Assembly (NCBI GenBank): GCA_944376715.1
Contig: CALWDO010000001.1
Location: 1 to 64,000 of the forward strand
Length of the DNA: 64,000 nucleotides
Reading direction: 5' to 3'
From: an uncultured Lachnoclostridium sp.
Lineage (GTDB): Bacteria > Bacillota > Clostridia > Lachnospirales > Lachnospiraceae
A program made the position numbers and the translations under genes. The notes under the pieces were generated by a model. It searched no databases. It was not told the DNA's origin and worked only from the letters and a program-made list of their open reading frames with translations. Positions 16,296 to 24,502 of the stretch are shown piece by piece; the first letter of the stretch is position 1, and the number at the start of each line of letters is the position of its first letter.

Positions 16296-17203
16296 ACTCT
16301 CTCCCCCTGTCTGTCCAGGATCTGCCCGATTCTGCCGGGAACCTTCCCTGCTTCCAGAAACACATACCGTTCAAACATTTTCTGCTCTATGATCTCTCTC
16401 AATACAGGTTTCAGCAAAAGCTCTTCCATACAGCTTCCGTGAACCGTGGCAAGCAGGACGCATCCGCAGTTCATGGCATAGCGGAGCGCTCCTGCGTCTT
16501 CTTTACTGCCGATCTCATCCACCGCCACCACGTCCGGCGCCATGGACCGGATCAGCATCATCATGCCATCCGCTTTCGGGCAGCCGTCCAGCACATCCGT
16601 ACGCATCCCCACATCGTTTCCCGGCACTCCCCGAAAGCATCCGGCGATCTCTGAACGCTCGTCCACAACACCGACCGTCTTGCCCGGCCATAGTCCGGAT
16701 CCGTCGGAAATCTGGCGGATACAGTCCCGGAGCAAAGTCGTCTTGCCTCTGCCCGGCGGAGAAACGATCAGTGTATGCAGCAGTCTTACTCCATCCCATA
16801 TATACGGCATCAGAGGATCTGCGCAGCCCCTGATCTGATGGGCAAACCGGATATTCAGCGAAGAGATCTCCCCCAATGTCTTCACCCGTCTGGCTTCCAT
16901 CACTGCTTTTCCGGAAAGTCCCACCCTGTGTCCTCCTGGAAGGGACAAAAAGCCCTGCCGTATCTCATCCTCATAGGCATAGAGCGAATAACTTCCCAGA
17001 TACGACAGAATCTCGGCCACCTGATCCCGGCTCACCGTCCTGCCCGTCACCAGTTCCCTGTTCCGGTACCGGATCAGTACCGGGCGCTCCGCCCGGATCC
17101 GGATCTCCTGCAGGCCCTCCGAAGACAGATGAAGAGACTGTATCAGATCCCGGATCTCCCTTGGAAATATGGATAATACTTCGTCACACTGCATGTTTCC
17201 CAC
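16289..17203 (-). CDS. spoIIIAA: Stage III sporulation protein AA (ATPase)
   Basis: A 304-residue cytosolic ATPase with Walker A VSPPGRGKTTLLRDCIRQIS, Walker B DVVAVDEIGSKEDAGAL and a sensor histidine in ATVHGSCMEELL. The N-terminus has the family segment LQEIRIRAERPVLIRYRNRE. It powers assembly or transport by the SpoIIIA channel and is the first gene of the operon, read from a candidate sigma-E promoter about 10-40 bp upstream. Confidence 0.95.
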   Translation of the reverse strand: MGNMQCDEVLSIFPREIRDLIQSLHLSSEGLQEIRIRAERPVLIRYRNRELVTGRTVSRDQVAEILSYLGSYSLYAYEDEIRQGFLSLPGGHRVGLSGKAVMEARRVKTLGEISSLNIRFAHQIRGCADPLMPYIWDGVRLLHTLIVSPPGRGKTTLLRDCIRQISDGSGLWPGKTVGVVDERSEIAGCFRGVPGNDVGMRTDVLDGCPKADGMMMLIRSMAPDVVAVDEIGSKEDAGALRYAMNCGCVLLATVHGSCMEELLLKPVLREIIEQKMFERYVFLEAGKVPGRIGQILDRQGERVC

Positions 17204-17213
17204 TCCTTACCCA

Positions 17214-17242
17214 AATATATGAGGCCGGGACAGGTTTTATGC
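17214..17242 (-). promoter_or_regulatory. Candidate sigma-E promoter of the spoIIIA operon
   Basis: On the minus strand GCATAAA (17236-17242) and CATATATT (17214-17221) are 14 bp apart. This fits the sigma-E pattern of an ATA-containing -35 and CATAnAnT -10. The family's operon is controlled by sigma-E in Bacillus. Confidence 0.42.
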
Positions 17243-17298
17243 TTTATACGTCAAAGAGCCAATGGAACAAATCCATCAGCTCTCCTGATTGATATCAA

Positions 17299-18726
17299 TT
17301 ATAAATTCTCGAACATTTTTTTCACTAATGTTTTCTTATCGCTTACAGTCCTGGGCATATATCTGCGGATCACCTGCTGAGGAGAAGCAAATCCCATCAG
17401 TTCCGCAATCGCGTCCGAACTGGCTCCTGCCTTCACCGCATGAATCGCATAAGTATCTCTCAACATTCTGGGAGTCACATTTCCCAGGCCGCAGGCGTTG
17501 GCTCTGCGCATCAACGCCGCCCGCATCCGGTCCATGCGTACAGGTTCTTTTTCTGATTTACGCAGAACAAATTCTTCAGGTTGTCCCTGATACTGCCGCC
17601 GCGTTTCCTCCAGTTCTTTTAACAATAATTCAGGCACCGGTATCGTACGCTTCTTTCTTCCGGTCAGCTGCTCCAATTCATACCTGCGGTTCTCTCCGGG
17701 AGCGGTATCTCTTCTTACCGCCAGAAAGTATTCCAGATGGAATTCGCCATTTTCAAAATCTACCTCTTTCCAGCGTAAAGCCGCCGCTTCGCTCAACGTC
17801 ATTCCGGTATACAGGATCAGTTGAAATCCCAGCCCCAACGGGTAACCATCTTCATCTTTGTATCCAAACAAGGATGGCTTCAAGATATCCAGCCGAGCAT
17901 CATCCAGCCAGTTCTTTTCTTCCCAGATATTTTTTCCTTTCAGTGTCCATGCCGGATCTGTACAAGGATTCTTCTCTATCAGGCCGGCTTTCTGGGCGTC
18001 ACGCATACAGCCGCTTAAAACCGATAAAGTATTTCTTAGCGTTCCTTCTGTCATATAACCGCCCTTTGTTCCTGAAATCGGCGTATCCTGCAGTTGTTTC
18101 ACCCATTGTCCAACAACTTCTTCTGTCATGTCTGTCAGCTTCTCTTCACCCAGATACGGAAGAATATGCCGCTCCATTATCTCCGCGTACATACATATGG
18201 TCGTCTCTTTTACAGCGTTAGGCAATATGCTTTGAAGCCAGATATATGCCCATTCTTCCAAAGTTTCAGCGGCATTCGAATCTCCCTGGCGAAATGCTTT
18301 TTTCTTTTCTTCCAGCTTTTCATCTGTCCGCTGTCCCCATTTTTTACTAATTGCAGACCTGTCGCATCCACAGCTTTTTACATGACCGTTTTTCAGGTCC
18401 CTGGTGGCAACGCTTTTTTCTCTCCCGCAGTCGCACCGGCAAATGACTTTCTGCAGTGTCGTATGATTATCTAAATCCTCTCCTATTACGGTCAATTTCC
18501 CGAACCGCCTGCCAATCATCTGCTCCGGTGTAGAACGAATACAGCCGCAGCTTTTCCTGCGGCCGCTTTTCAGCAAATATCCTGGCGCAACACAAATGTT
18601 GCCGCAATCACACTGGCAGTTCCACAGAGAAATCCTCTGTCTGCCAGTCTGGCCGTAACCGGCAAATCCGGTTACGACCAGTTTTCCAAACCGTTGTCCT
18701 GTAATATCTTTAACGGTTCTTGGCAT
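17299..18726 (-). CDS. Tyrosine-recombinase-like protein with two zinc-ribbon modules and altered catalytic residues
   Basis: A 475-residue protein. Residues about 8-62 and 69-121 are two copies of a GxRFGKLxV...CxCDCG...KSCGC module, probably zinc-binding DNA-recognition ribbons as found in phage and mobile-element proteins. A core-binding domain (from about 152) and a tyrosine-recombinase catalytic domain follow. The conserved boxes are recognisable but changed: the first arginine is lost (TGMTLSEAAALRW instead of TGLRxxE), box II reads TPRMLRDTYA (canonical HxLRHT), and the GH box reads MGFASPQQ. The nucleophile tyrosine in IRRYMPR and the box-II arginine remain. It is probably inactive or strongly altered as a recombinase. 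It lies 21 bp behind the adhesin gene with an AAAGGAAG ribosome site, so it is likely co-transcribed with it. Confidence 0.8.
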   Translation of the reverse strand: MPRTVKDITGQRFGKLVVTGFAGYGQTGRQRISLWNCQCDCGNICVAPGYLLKSGRRKSCGCIRSTPEQMIGRRFGKLTVIGEDLDNHTTLQKVICRCDCGREKSVATRDLKNGHVKSCGCDRSAISKKWGQRTDEKLEEKKKAFRQGDSNAAETLEEWAYIWLQSILPNAVKETTICMYAEIMERHILPYLGEEKLTDMTEEVVGQWVKQLQDTPISGTKGGYMTEGTLRNTLSVLSGCMRDAQKAGLIEKNPCTDPAWTLKGKNIWEEKNWLDDARLDILKPSLFGYKDEDGYPLGLGFQLILYTGMTLSEAAALRWKEVDFENGEFHLEYFLAVRRDTAPGENRRYELEQLTGRKKRTIPVPELLLKELEETRRQYQGQPEEFVLRKSEKEPVRMDRMRAALMRRANACGLGNVTPRMLRDTYAIHAVKAGASSDAIAELMGFASPQQVIRRYMPRTVSDKKTLVKKMFENL

Positions 18727-18747
18727 TTTTCTTACTTCCTTTGTATT

Positions 18748-21700
18748 TTATTTCGTAAGTTTCCTCTTTTTGTATATAACAGCTCCGCACGCGGCCAGAG
18801 CAATCACTGCAACCGCCGCAAGAACGACATACAGCGTAATATTTCCGGTATCTCCTGTTTTAGCAGTGCCAACCTGCTGCGGCGTTGATGCTGCGCTGCC
18901 TGTACCGTTATCGCTGCTTCCACCGCTTCCGCTGCCCGAGTGGCTTCCGCTTCCGGACTTCACCTGCTGATTGGTGATCACAATATCCGCCGTATCGGCA
19001 GTCTTGGATACTGCCACCTGGCTTCCTTTCACATCAATCTGGTAGCCAAAGTCTTTTCCGCTGCTTACCACATTTCCGTCTTTATCCGTCTCCATTACAT
19101 AGTAAGTACGGCTGCTTCCGTCCGCGGGCGTTTCCACGTTTATTTTTACCGTTACTTCGCTGGCGTCTGTCAGTTTCAGCTCAATGACATCACCGTAACG
19201 GTTCTGGTATTTGTTGTCCGTAAAGATAGATGCATAGAAGGACGTACTTACCTTCTTGGCAGCGCCCTTATTCGTCTGTACCTTCTTAGTGATGTTCAGT
19301 GTGGCGGTTCCGGCTGTCGGCTCTTCGGGTACGGGAGTCTCGGGTACGGTGTAGCTGACGGTGGGCTTCGGGAAGGTCTTGCTTCCGATATCTCCTTCTG
19401 TCGTTTTATATTCCAGAATCGCCGATTCGTTGGTCTGGATGCTCTCGTATCCCTTGCTTCCATCCCTGTCATACTGACCGTATGTACCTGCCTCGCTGCT
19501 CTTATTGACCAGCTTCAGCACATAGGACAATGTGAGATCGTTGGCATTTTCCACCGGAACATTGATTGTCCATACAAAGTGTTCTTCACCGGCTGCCCCC
19601 GGTACGTATTCCACTGTATATGGATAAACTCCACTCTCATCTGCAGTTCCGAAGTTCACCAGGTTCGCATTGGAAGAATCTTTCGTTCCTGTTACTTCTG
19701 TTCCTCCGACAGTCAGTCTAAAAGTATCTACATTTTTCAGGTCAAAGTCATTGCCGATCACGTCTGTTACGGTTCCGCTATTGATTGCGTAAAGGATCTG
19801 GTTCTCAATACCCTGAAATACCGTCTTCGCTGTACTATCGCTGATCTCCCCGCTTCCGGCATCAGACTGGCTAATCAGATAGTCCATCAGCTGTTCTCCA
19901 TATGGATATTGTCCCCAATGATTTTCATCCATTTTTAATGCGAAAGCATAATCAACTTCATCAACCAAATCCCGGTAAACTGCTGCGCTCTTATAAATGG
20001 CAATTTCTGTGCCAATCAAAAAGTCATCTGCCGTTTTTCCATTATCAGTCCAATCAGGCTGGAAACTTATATATTTGTTGTTTTCACATGACGCAGTTGT
20101 CCCATCCGAATTATAGTAAGAAGCAAAATAAGGTTTTGTTGCTTCGTACTTTTTTAATATATCATTGCTGCCATTTACTAATGCTTCAAAAATAGTATTG
20201 GGGATTTCAGCGCTGCTTCCCGGCAGTTCACCTGGATATTTCATTTCTACTACGCTGTTTCCATTCTGAATGCTGTATTCACCATTCGATCCCTGCTGAT
20301 ACCAGACGCTCAGTGTATCCCCAGTGTCTTCATCTGTCCACAAATACGTAAGGCCATCACTGATTGTAATCAAATATGTCGTATAACCATCAATCTCGTC
20401 CGAAGCCAGAAGCTCCTGCGCGGACAGAAGTCCTGCATGATAGTTAGTTCCTCCGGTCTGAGTCTGTGACAACAAACTGTTTACATCTGTCTCCGGAGTT
20501 ATGGTTGTCCACTCTCCTGAATCTGCATCTGCCCAGTAGTTGATTACTCCAACCTTTACATCCGTTTTGTCTTTCGATGCAAGTTCTTCCAACATAGCTG
20601 CAGCTTCATCACGAACATTTACGCTGGTAGAATAGTCAAGTACAAACAGTACGGCAACTTTGTTCTGGTTTTCCGTACTTCCAATGCCAAGCTGTACCGT
20701 CGTTTCATCATCTGCATTCAGTTCTTCTGCTTTTTTCGTAATATTGACATCGAAGCCGTCCGGATTTACATCCGGGGCATAACTCCTGTTCCACTTTGCG
20801 TATGCTACAGTCCAGTTAGCAGTCAATGGCTCGCTGAAATCAAACGCCTGTGTGCATTCCGGATCCGTATACCAGCCCGCAAATACATAGTTGTACTGCT
20901 CACTTCCGCTCTCACGCACCGGGACTGAATCAGGTCTTGTGCCAACCCCTTCATATGCAATCTGTGTCTGAGATTCTGGCATATTAGTCACGGAATCCGT
21001 GGTATTTGCATCAAACGTAAGCCCTACTAACGGTGCATAAACATAAGTTCCTATGCAGTCAAAACTATTTGAGTGCTCTGCTGCATGATCAAGATAATCT
21101 GCACAGGTATCTGTACATGAATAGCGAATTACACCGTAAGTATTTTCTGTAGCGTTATCAGTGATCTCTCCATTTTCCCAATCGTATTTGTGGTGAGCCA
21201 GTTGTGCTTCTGTCAAGCTGCCAATCTTCGCATTATCTTTGCCGATAATATCCGATCTGTCTGCAACATGATCATCATCGAACAAATCCGCATCATTATT
21301 GCTTGCCTTATTCTCTGCATTTCCACGGGCATAATCAGATTCCATGAATGGATTCAGGAATAAGATATGTGAAGCTACCTCCAACACATTCGCATCTTCT
21401 AAAACCGGTTCTGTGTTGCTCTTTAAATTGTCAGTGCTATTATCATTTAAATCATATGCTACAACGCTACTGCTTCCAATTGTTTCAATATCAGAATCTG
21501 TCGTTTGAACACTTCCCATCCTTCCAACAGCCCCCAACCATGCTGAGCCTGGCTGCGCTTCAGAAGTACAGTTATTTATACTCAGAGTATATCTTTGATA
21601 TATTCCGCTTGACAATCTACCTGTCCAAGTATCTCCGGCACTATAACTTAATAACTTTTCTCCATTACAACGAATATCTACCGTACAATTCGTCAACGAA

Positions 21701-23205
21701 GAATCTTTGGACTGAATATACACTCCTGCATATCCGTTATGTAAAACTTCCAATTTGGAATCCATCATATCAAAGCCAATACAAGACAGGCCATGACCGC
21801 CGCGGTTCCCATTAATAGTAATTTCTGAACCATTTGATACATACCAATATCCCGTATTGCATCCATTACCTAAATTGTTATTCACAGTTACTTTAGAATT
21901 ATCAATATAGATATTGGATTCATTAATAACAAATCCGCCTGCTCCGTTATCGCTAAAATTAATAGTAGAATTATTTAAGTAAACTGCATCCCATACTTCT
22001 TTTCTTCCATCACCTTTAGAGCCAACATAAAACACATTTATATTCCTTATACTAGGATCCGTTATTATTGATCCTGTTGATGCCATAGAAGAATTATTCA
22101 GTTTTATCACGGAGTCACCGTATAAAGCATAGCTCCAACCGTTTTTGTTTCCAACTGTGGAGATATTACTGTTGTTAAATGTAACAGTACTTCCCGCTTT
22201 ACCATATAAACCAAGAAACTGTCCATTATAACCCTCAGCTTTTAATGTACATTCATTTAAGTTGATGTCACCACTATAAAAATAAATCGCCGCATCGTTG
22301 CCTGCGCCATTTGTTTTTGTAGCACCTTCTGTAGTTTCAAACGTACAGTTAACAAATTGAACATTACCGCCAATCCACAATTTTGTTACAGCAGCATTAT
22401 CATGTGTCACCCCTGAAATATTTCCTCGAATAGGAACTGTTCCACCAGATAAAATAAATTTACAGTTTTCAAACACAATTGGATTTTCAGCAGAGGCACC
22501 CTGTCCCGAAATTACTAATGCCTTACCTTCAGCAATATTATAATTTACATCTGCAGCACCTTCTGTAAGAATAGTGACACCTTCATTCAACACACCATCC
22601 GCCAAAGCATCAACACCTTCATCGGCAAGAAGGTCAATTTCTAATGCATTTAAGGTATTATCCGCCGGAAGCTCATTTGTAACAGGTGTCGGCACTTCCA
22701 CTCCTTCTACCTTCGTTGGATCTTGGACTTCTTCATCCTTTTTATCTGTTTCCTCAGTTTCAACTATGGAAGTTTTCTCTTCTTCCCTTTCCATTTCAGA
22801 TAGTGCTTTATCTTCGTCTACAGAACCAGGGATTTCCTGATCCGTATTATTTTCATCTGCATCCCCTGAATTTACGTTATCATTCTGTACAATATCCTGC
22901 GTTTCATCAACCGGTGAATCATTGCCCTCTTCCGTGTCAGTCACAACAAGCATATCCTCAGTCTCTGAATCGCTTTCTTCTGCTGGTTCTTCCGTAACCG
23001 GTGTTTTCACATCAGATAATGACTCGTCCTTTGTTTCATCGTTCACATCGACTACTTCAGACTGTTCGCTGTTTTCTGAATCTTCACTTACTACAGTAAT
23101 CTGATCCGCAGCCCCTGTGTCTTCTGTTGCAAACGTCATAAATCCGCTCTGTGCAACAAGAACAACAGCCAACAGCATTGCCATGAACTTTTTCATCCCG
23201 TTCAT
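18748..23205 (-). CDS. Giant cell-wall-anchored adhesin (beta-helix, InlB B-repeat, VWA, pilin-like domains)
   Basis: A 1,485-residue surface protein. In order: a signal peptide (MKKFMAMLLAVVLVAQSGF ending near TFA); a Glu/Asp/Thr/Ser-rich stalk to about residue 215; a region of short Asn-rich repeats that looks like a right-handed beta-helix, about 220-620; an InlB B-repeat about 725-807 (VFAGWYTDPECTQAFDF, AYAKWN); a von Willebrand factor A domain about 850-1095 with metal-site variant DYSTS; pilin-type Ig-like domains about 1148-1288 and 1300-1413 (TATLNITKKVQTN, YYVMETDKDGN); a Ser/Gly linker; the sorting signal TAKTGD; a membrane helix and the KKRKLTK tail. It should be bound to the wall by a sortase. 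AAGGAGG precedes the ATG at 23205; an upstream ATG at 23247 has no such site. The middle is more AT-rich than the flanking genes. Confidence 0.88.
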   Translation of the reverse strand: MNGMKKFMAMLLAVVLVAQSGFMTFATEDTGAADQITVVSEDSENSEQSEVVDVNDETKDESLSDVKTPVTEEPAEESDSETEDMLVVTDTEEGNDSPVDETQDIVQNDNVNSGDADENNTDQEIPGSVDEDKALSEMEREEEKTSIVETEETDKKDEEVQDPTKVEGVEVPTPVTNELPADNTLNALEIDLLADEGVDALADGVLNEGVTILTEGAADVNYNIAEGKALVISGQGASAENPIVFENCKFILSGGTVPIRGNISGVTHDNAAVTKLWIGGNVQFVNCTFETTEGATKTNGAGNDAAIYFYSGDINLNECTLKAEGYNGQFLGLYGKAGSTVTFNNSNISTVGNKNGWSYALYGDSVIKLNNSSMASTGSIITDPSIRNINVFYVGSKGDGRKEVWDAVYLNNSTINFSDNGAGGFVINESNIYIDNSKVTVNNNLGNGCNTGYWYVSNGSEITINGNRGGHGLSCIGFDMMDSKLEVLHNGYAGVYIQSKDSSLTNCTVDIRCNGEKLLSYSAGDTWTGRLSSGIYQRYTLSINNCTSEAQPGSAWLGAVGRMGSVQTTDSDIETIGSSSVVAYDLNDNSTDNLKSNTEPVLEDANVLEVASHILFLNPFMESDYARGNAENKASNNDADLFDDDHVADRSDIIGKDNAKIGSLTEAQLAHHKYDWENGEITDNATENTYGVIRYSCTDTCADYLDHAAEHSNSFDCIGTYVYAPLVGLTFDANTTDSVTNMPESQTQIAYEGVGTRPDSVPVRESGSEQYNYVFAGWYTDPECTQAFDFSEPLTANWTVAYAKWNRSYAPDVNPDGFDVNITKKAEELNADDETTVQLGIGSTENQNKVAVLFVLDYSTSVNVRDEAAAMLEELASKDKTDVKVGVINYWADADSGEWTTITPETDVNSLLSQTQTGGTNYHAGLLSAQELLASDEIDGYTTYLITISDGLTYLWTDEDTGDTLSVWYQQGSNGEYSIQNGNSVVEMKYPGELPGSSAEIPNTIFEALVNGSNDILKKYEATKPYFASYYNSDGTTASCENNKYISFQPDWTDNGKTADDFLIGTEIAIYKSAAVYRDLVDEVDYAFALKMDENHWGQYPYGEQLMDYLISQSDAGSGEISDSTAKTVFQGIENQILYAINSGTVTDVIGNDFDLKNVDTFRLTVGGTEVTGTKDSSNANLVNFGTADESGVYPYTVEYVPGAAGEEHFVWTINVPVENANDLTLSYVLKLVNKSSEAGTYGQYDRDGSKGYESIQTNESAILEYKTTEGDIGSKTFPKPTVSYTVPETPVPEEPTAGTATLNITKKVQTNKGAAKKVSTSFYASIFTDNKYQNRYGDVIELKLTDASEVTVKINVETPADGSSRTYYVMETDKDGNVVSSGKDFGYQIDVKGSQVAVSKTADTADIVITNQQVKSGSGSHSGSGSGGSSDNGTGSAASTPQQVGTAKTGDTGNITLYVVLAAVAVIALAACGAVIYKKRKLTK

Positions 23206-23273
23206 TTTTTCCTCCTTCATAAACTCTTTCTCTCTGGAGGAATTCATAGGATTTTGGTATACTTTTATGAAAA

Positions 23274-23300
23274 TTTCATAGAATACCTAATACTATGAAA
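23274..23300 (-). repeat. Inverted recombination site, left copy
   Basis: A 27-bp site with perfect 8-bp internal arms TTTCATAG/CTATGAAA and an 11-bp spacer. Read on the minus strand it matches the right copy (24345-24371) at 23 of 27 positions, including the core ATTAGGTATTC. Additional half-sites (TTATGAAA at 23266, TTCATAGG at 23243) lie beside it. Confidence 0.8.
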
Positions 23301-23310
23301 ACCCTACTAA

Positions 23311-23339
23311 ATAGTACACCAAAAAGTGGAAAAAATCAA
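23311..23339 (-). promoter_or_regulatory. Candidate adhesin promoter inside the invertible segment
   Basis: On the minus strand TTGATT (23334-23339) and TACTAT (23311-23316) are 17 bp apart. The predicted start, near 23304, is just before the left inverted site, giving an adhesin leader of about 100 nt. The -10 box is part of the palindrome TACTAAATAGTA (23305-23316), which could also be an operator. Confidence 0.6.
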
Positions 23340-23404
23340 TGGAAAAATAGGGTGTTTCTAACCAATATAAGGTATTTTCCAGGGCATATTGAAAGGAGAA
23401 GACA

Positions 23405-24358
23405 ATGAACGAGAACAGAAAAATATCAGGACTTGTAAATGAGTGGTTGGCTTCTGTGGAGTCTAGAATTGCCAGATCAACATATGTAAAGTATGAGCAG
23501 TTGGCCAGAAATTATATTGTGCCATATTTTGACACAATGACATGCAAAGAATTAGATAATAATCAACTGCATCGTTTTTGCAATATAATCCACCAAAAAG
23601 AAAGTACTTCAAGAAAAACTTTGTCCGTCGGAAATCAAAGGACAATTTTTATGATTATGAATAATACACTGGATTATGCATATGATTCCCGTATACTGGA
23701 CCAAAGGTATTATATACGCCCAAGATTAACACGTCCAAGAAGAGTAGTACAGGTCTTTTCACAGGAACACCAAAAAAGAATTGAAGATTATGTACTTCAC
23801 CATAATGATGAATGTTCTCTGGCGGTGATGCTGGCTTTATTCACTGGATTGAGACTCGGTGAAATCTGCGCGCTGCAATGGGAAGACATCAGCTTTGAAA
23901 CAAATTCACTGTATGTCAATAAAACTGTACAGCGTTTGAAAAGGATAGATGAAAGCGGAAAGGCAAAGACAGAACTGCTGGTTTCACATCCTAAAAGTGC
24001 AGCGTCAAACCGATTGATTCCTCTGCCGGACTTCCTTATGAAATATCTGAAGCAGTTTTCCCATAAAGCAGAACATGCATATATTTTGAACAATGAAATA
24101 TATACGCCTATGGAGCCTCGGACGCTTCAGTATCATTATCAGAAAATGCTGCAAAAAATAGGTGTCCCATATTTGAATTTCCATTGTCTGCGACATACTT
24201 TCGCGACCAGGTGCGTGACGCTTGGGTGGGATATGAAGACTCTGAGCGAAGTGCTGGGACATTTTGATATTAAGATTACAATGGAGTACTATTTCCACTC
24301 TTCATTTGAATATAAGCAGATACAGATGAATAAGATCATCCCTCTTTCACAGAATTAG
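23405..24358 (+). CDS. Tyrosine recombinase (phase-variation type), intact
   Basis: A 317-residue site-specific recombinase. Residues about 5-110 form the SAM-like core-binding domain (NEWLASVESRIARSTYVKYE, NRTI-like helix). The catalytic domain keeps all key residues: arginine in FTGLRLGEICALQW (about 147), a beta-hairpin lysine region SHPKSAASNRLIPL, HCLRHTFATR (about 260), LGHFDIKIT (about 285) and nucleophile tyrosine in MEYYFHS (about 294). GAAAGGAG precedes the ATG. The gene is AT-rich and divergent from the adhesin gene. Its last codons and stop lie within the right inverted site, which fits a recombinase acting on its own flanks. Confidence 0.9.
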   Translation: MNENRKISGLVNEWLASVESRIARSTYVKYEQLARNYIVPYFDTMTCKELDNNQLHRFCNIIHQKESTSRKTLSVGNQRTIFMIMNNTLDYAYDSRILDQRYYIRPRLTRPRRVVQVFSQEHQKRIEDYVLHHNDECSLAVMLALFTGLRLGEICALQWEDISFETNSLYVNKTVQRLKRIDESGKAKTELLVSHPKSAASNRLIPLPDFLMKYLKQFSHKAEHAYILNNEIYTPMEPRTLQYHYQKMLQKIGVPYLNFHCLRHTFATRCVTLGWDMKTLSEVLGHFDIKITMEYYFHSSFEYKQIQMNKIIPLSQN

Positions 24359-24371
24359 GTATTCCACGAAA
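24345..24371 (+). repeat. Inverted recombination site, right copy
   Basis: A 27-bp site whose core ATTAGGTATTC and outer TTTCA/GAAA arms match the left copy in inverted orientation, 23 of 27 positions; three of the four differences are transitions. Its own internal dyad is weaker (TTTCACAG/CCACGAAA). It covers the recombinase stop codon. Confidence 0.8.
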
Positions 24372-24404
24372 CAGTTTCCGGGTTTGGAAACTGTCTTTTA
24401 TTTT
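24371..24404 (+). terminator. Rho-independent terminator after the recombinase
   Basis: Perfect arms ACAGTTTCC and GGAAACTGT with a 6-nt loop, then CTTTTATTTT. It lies immediately outside the invertible segment, so it would stop the recombinase transcript in this orientation and the turned-away adhesin promoter after inversion. Confidence 0.88.
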
Positions 24405-24440
24405 AACTGCATAGAAAAAGAAAAATGACAAATTAACGTC

Positions 24441-24480
24441 AAAAAGGGCTTCCGCAGATTTCAGTCTCTGCGGAAGCCCT
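24441..24480 (-). terminator. pnp terminator
   Basis: Arms AGGGCTTCCGCAGA and TCTGCGGAAGCCCT followed on the minus strand by TTTTTGACG. Strong Rho-independent terminator for the rpsO-pnp unit. Confidence 0.9.
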
Positions 24481-24502
24481 GCTTCTTTATATTATGATGA
24501 TA

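Larger units (their letters stand above)
23274..24371. mobile_element. Candidate invertible DNA segment carrying recombinase and adhesin promoter
   Basis: The segment is bounded by two inverted 27-bp sites. It contains the intact tyrosine recombinase gene and, on the opposite strand, a promoter pointing across the left site to the adhesin gene. Inversion would place this promoter in front of the terminator at 24371-24404 and would point the recombinase gene at the adhesin gene. The structure is visible in the sequence; inversion itself is inferred. Confidence 0.7.

Noticed and set aside
23369-23380. AAGGTATTTTCC near the recombinase start as a third recombination site
   Set aside because: Only about seven bases of the core agree and the flanking arms are absent.
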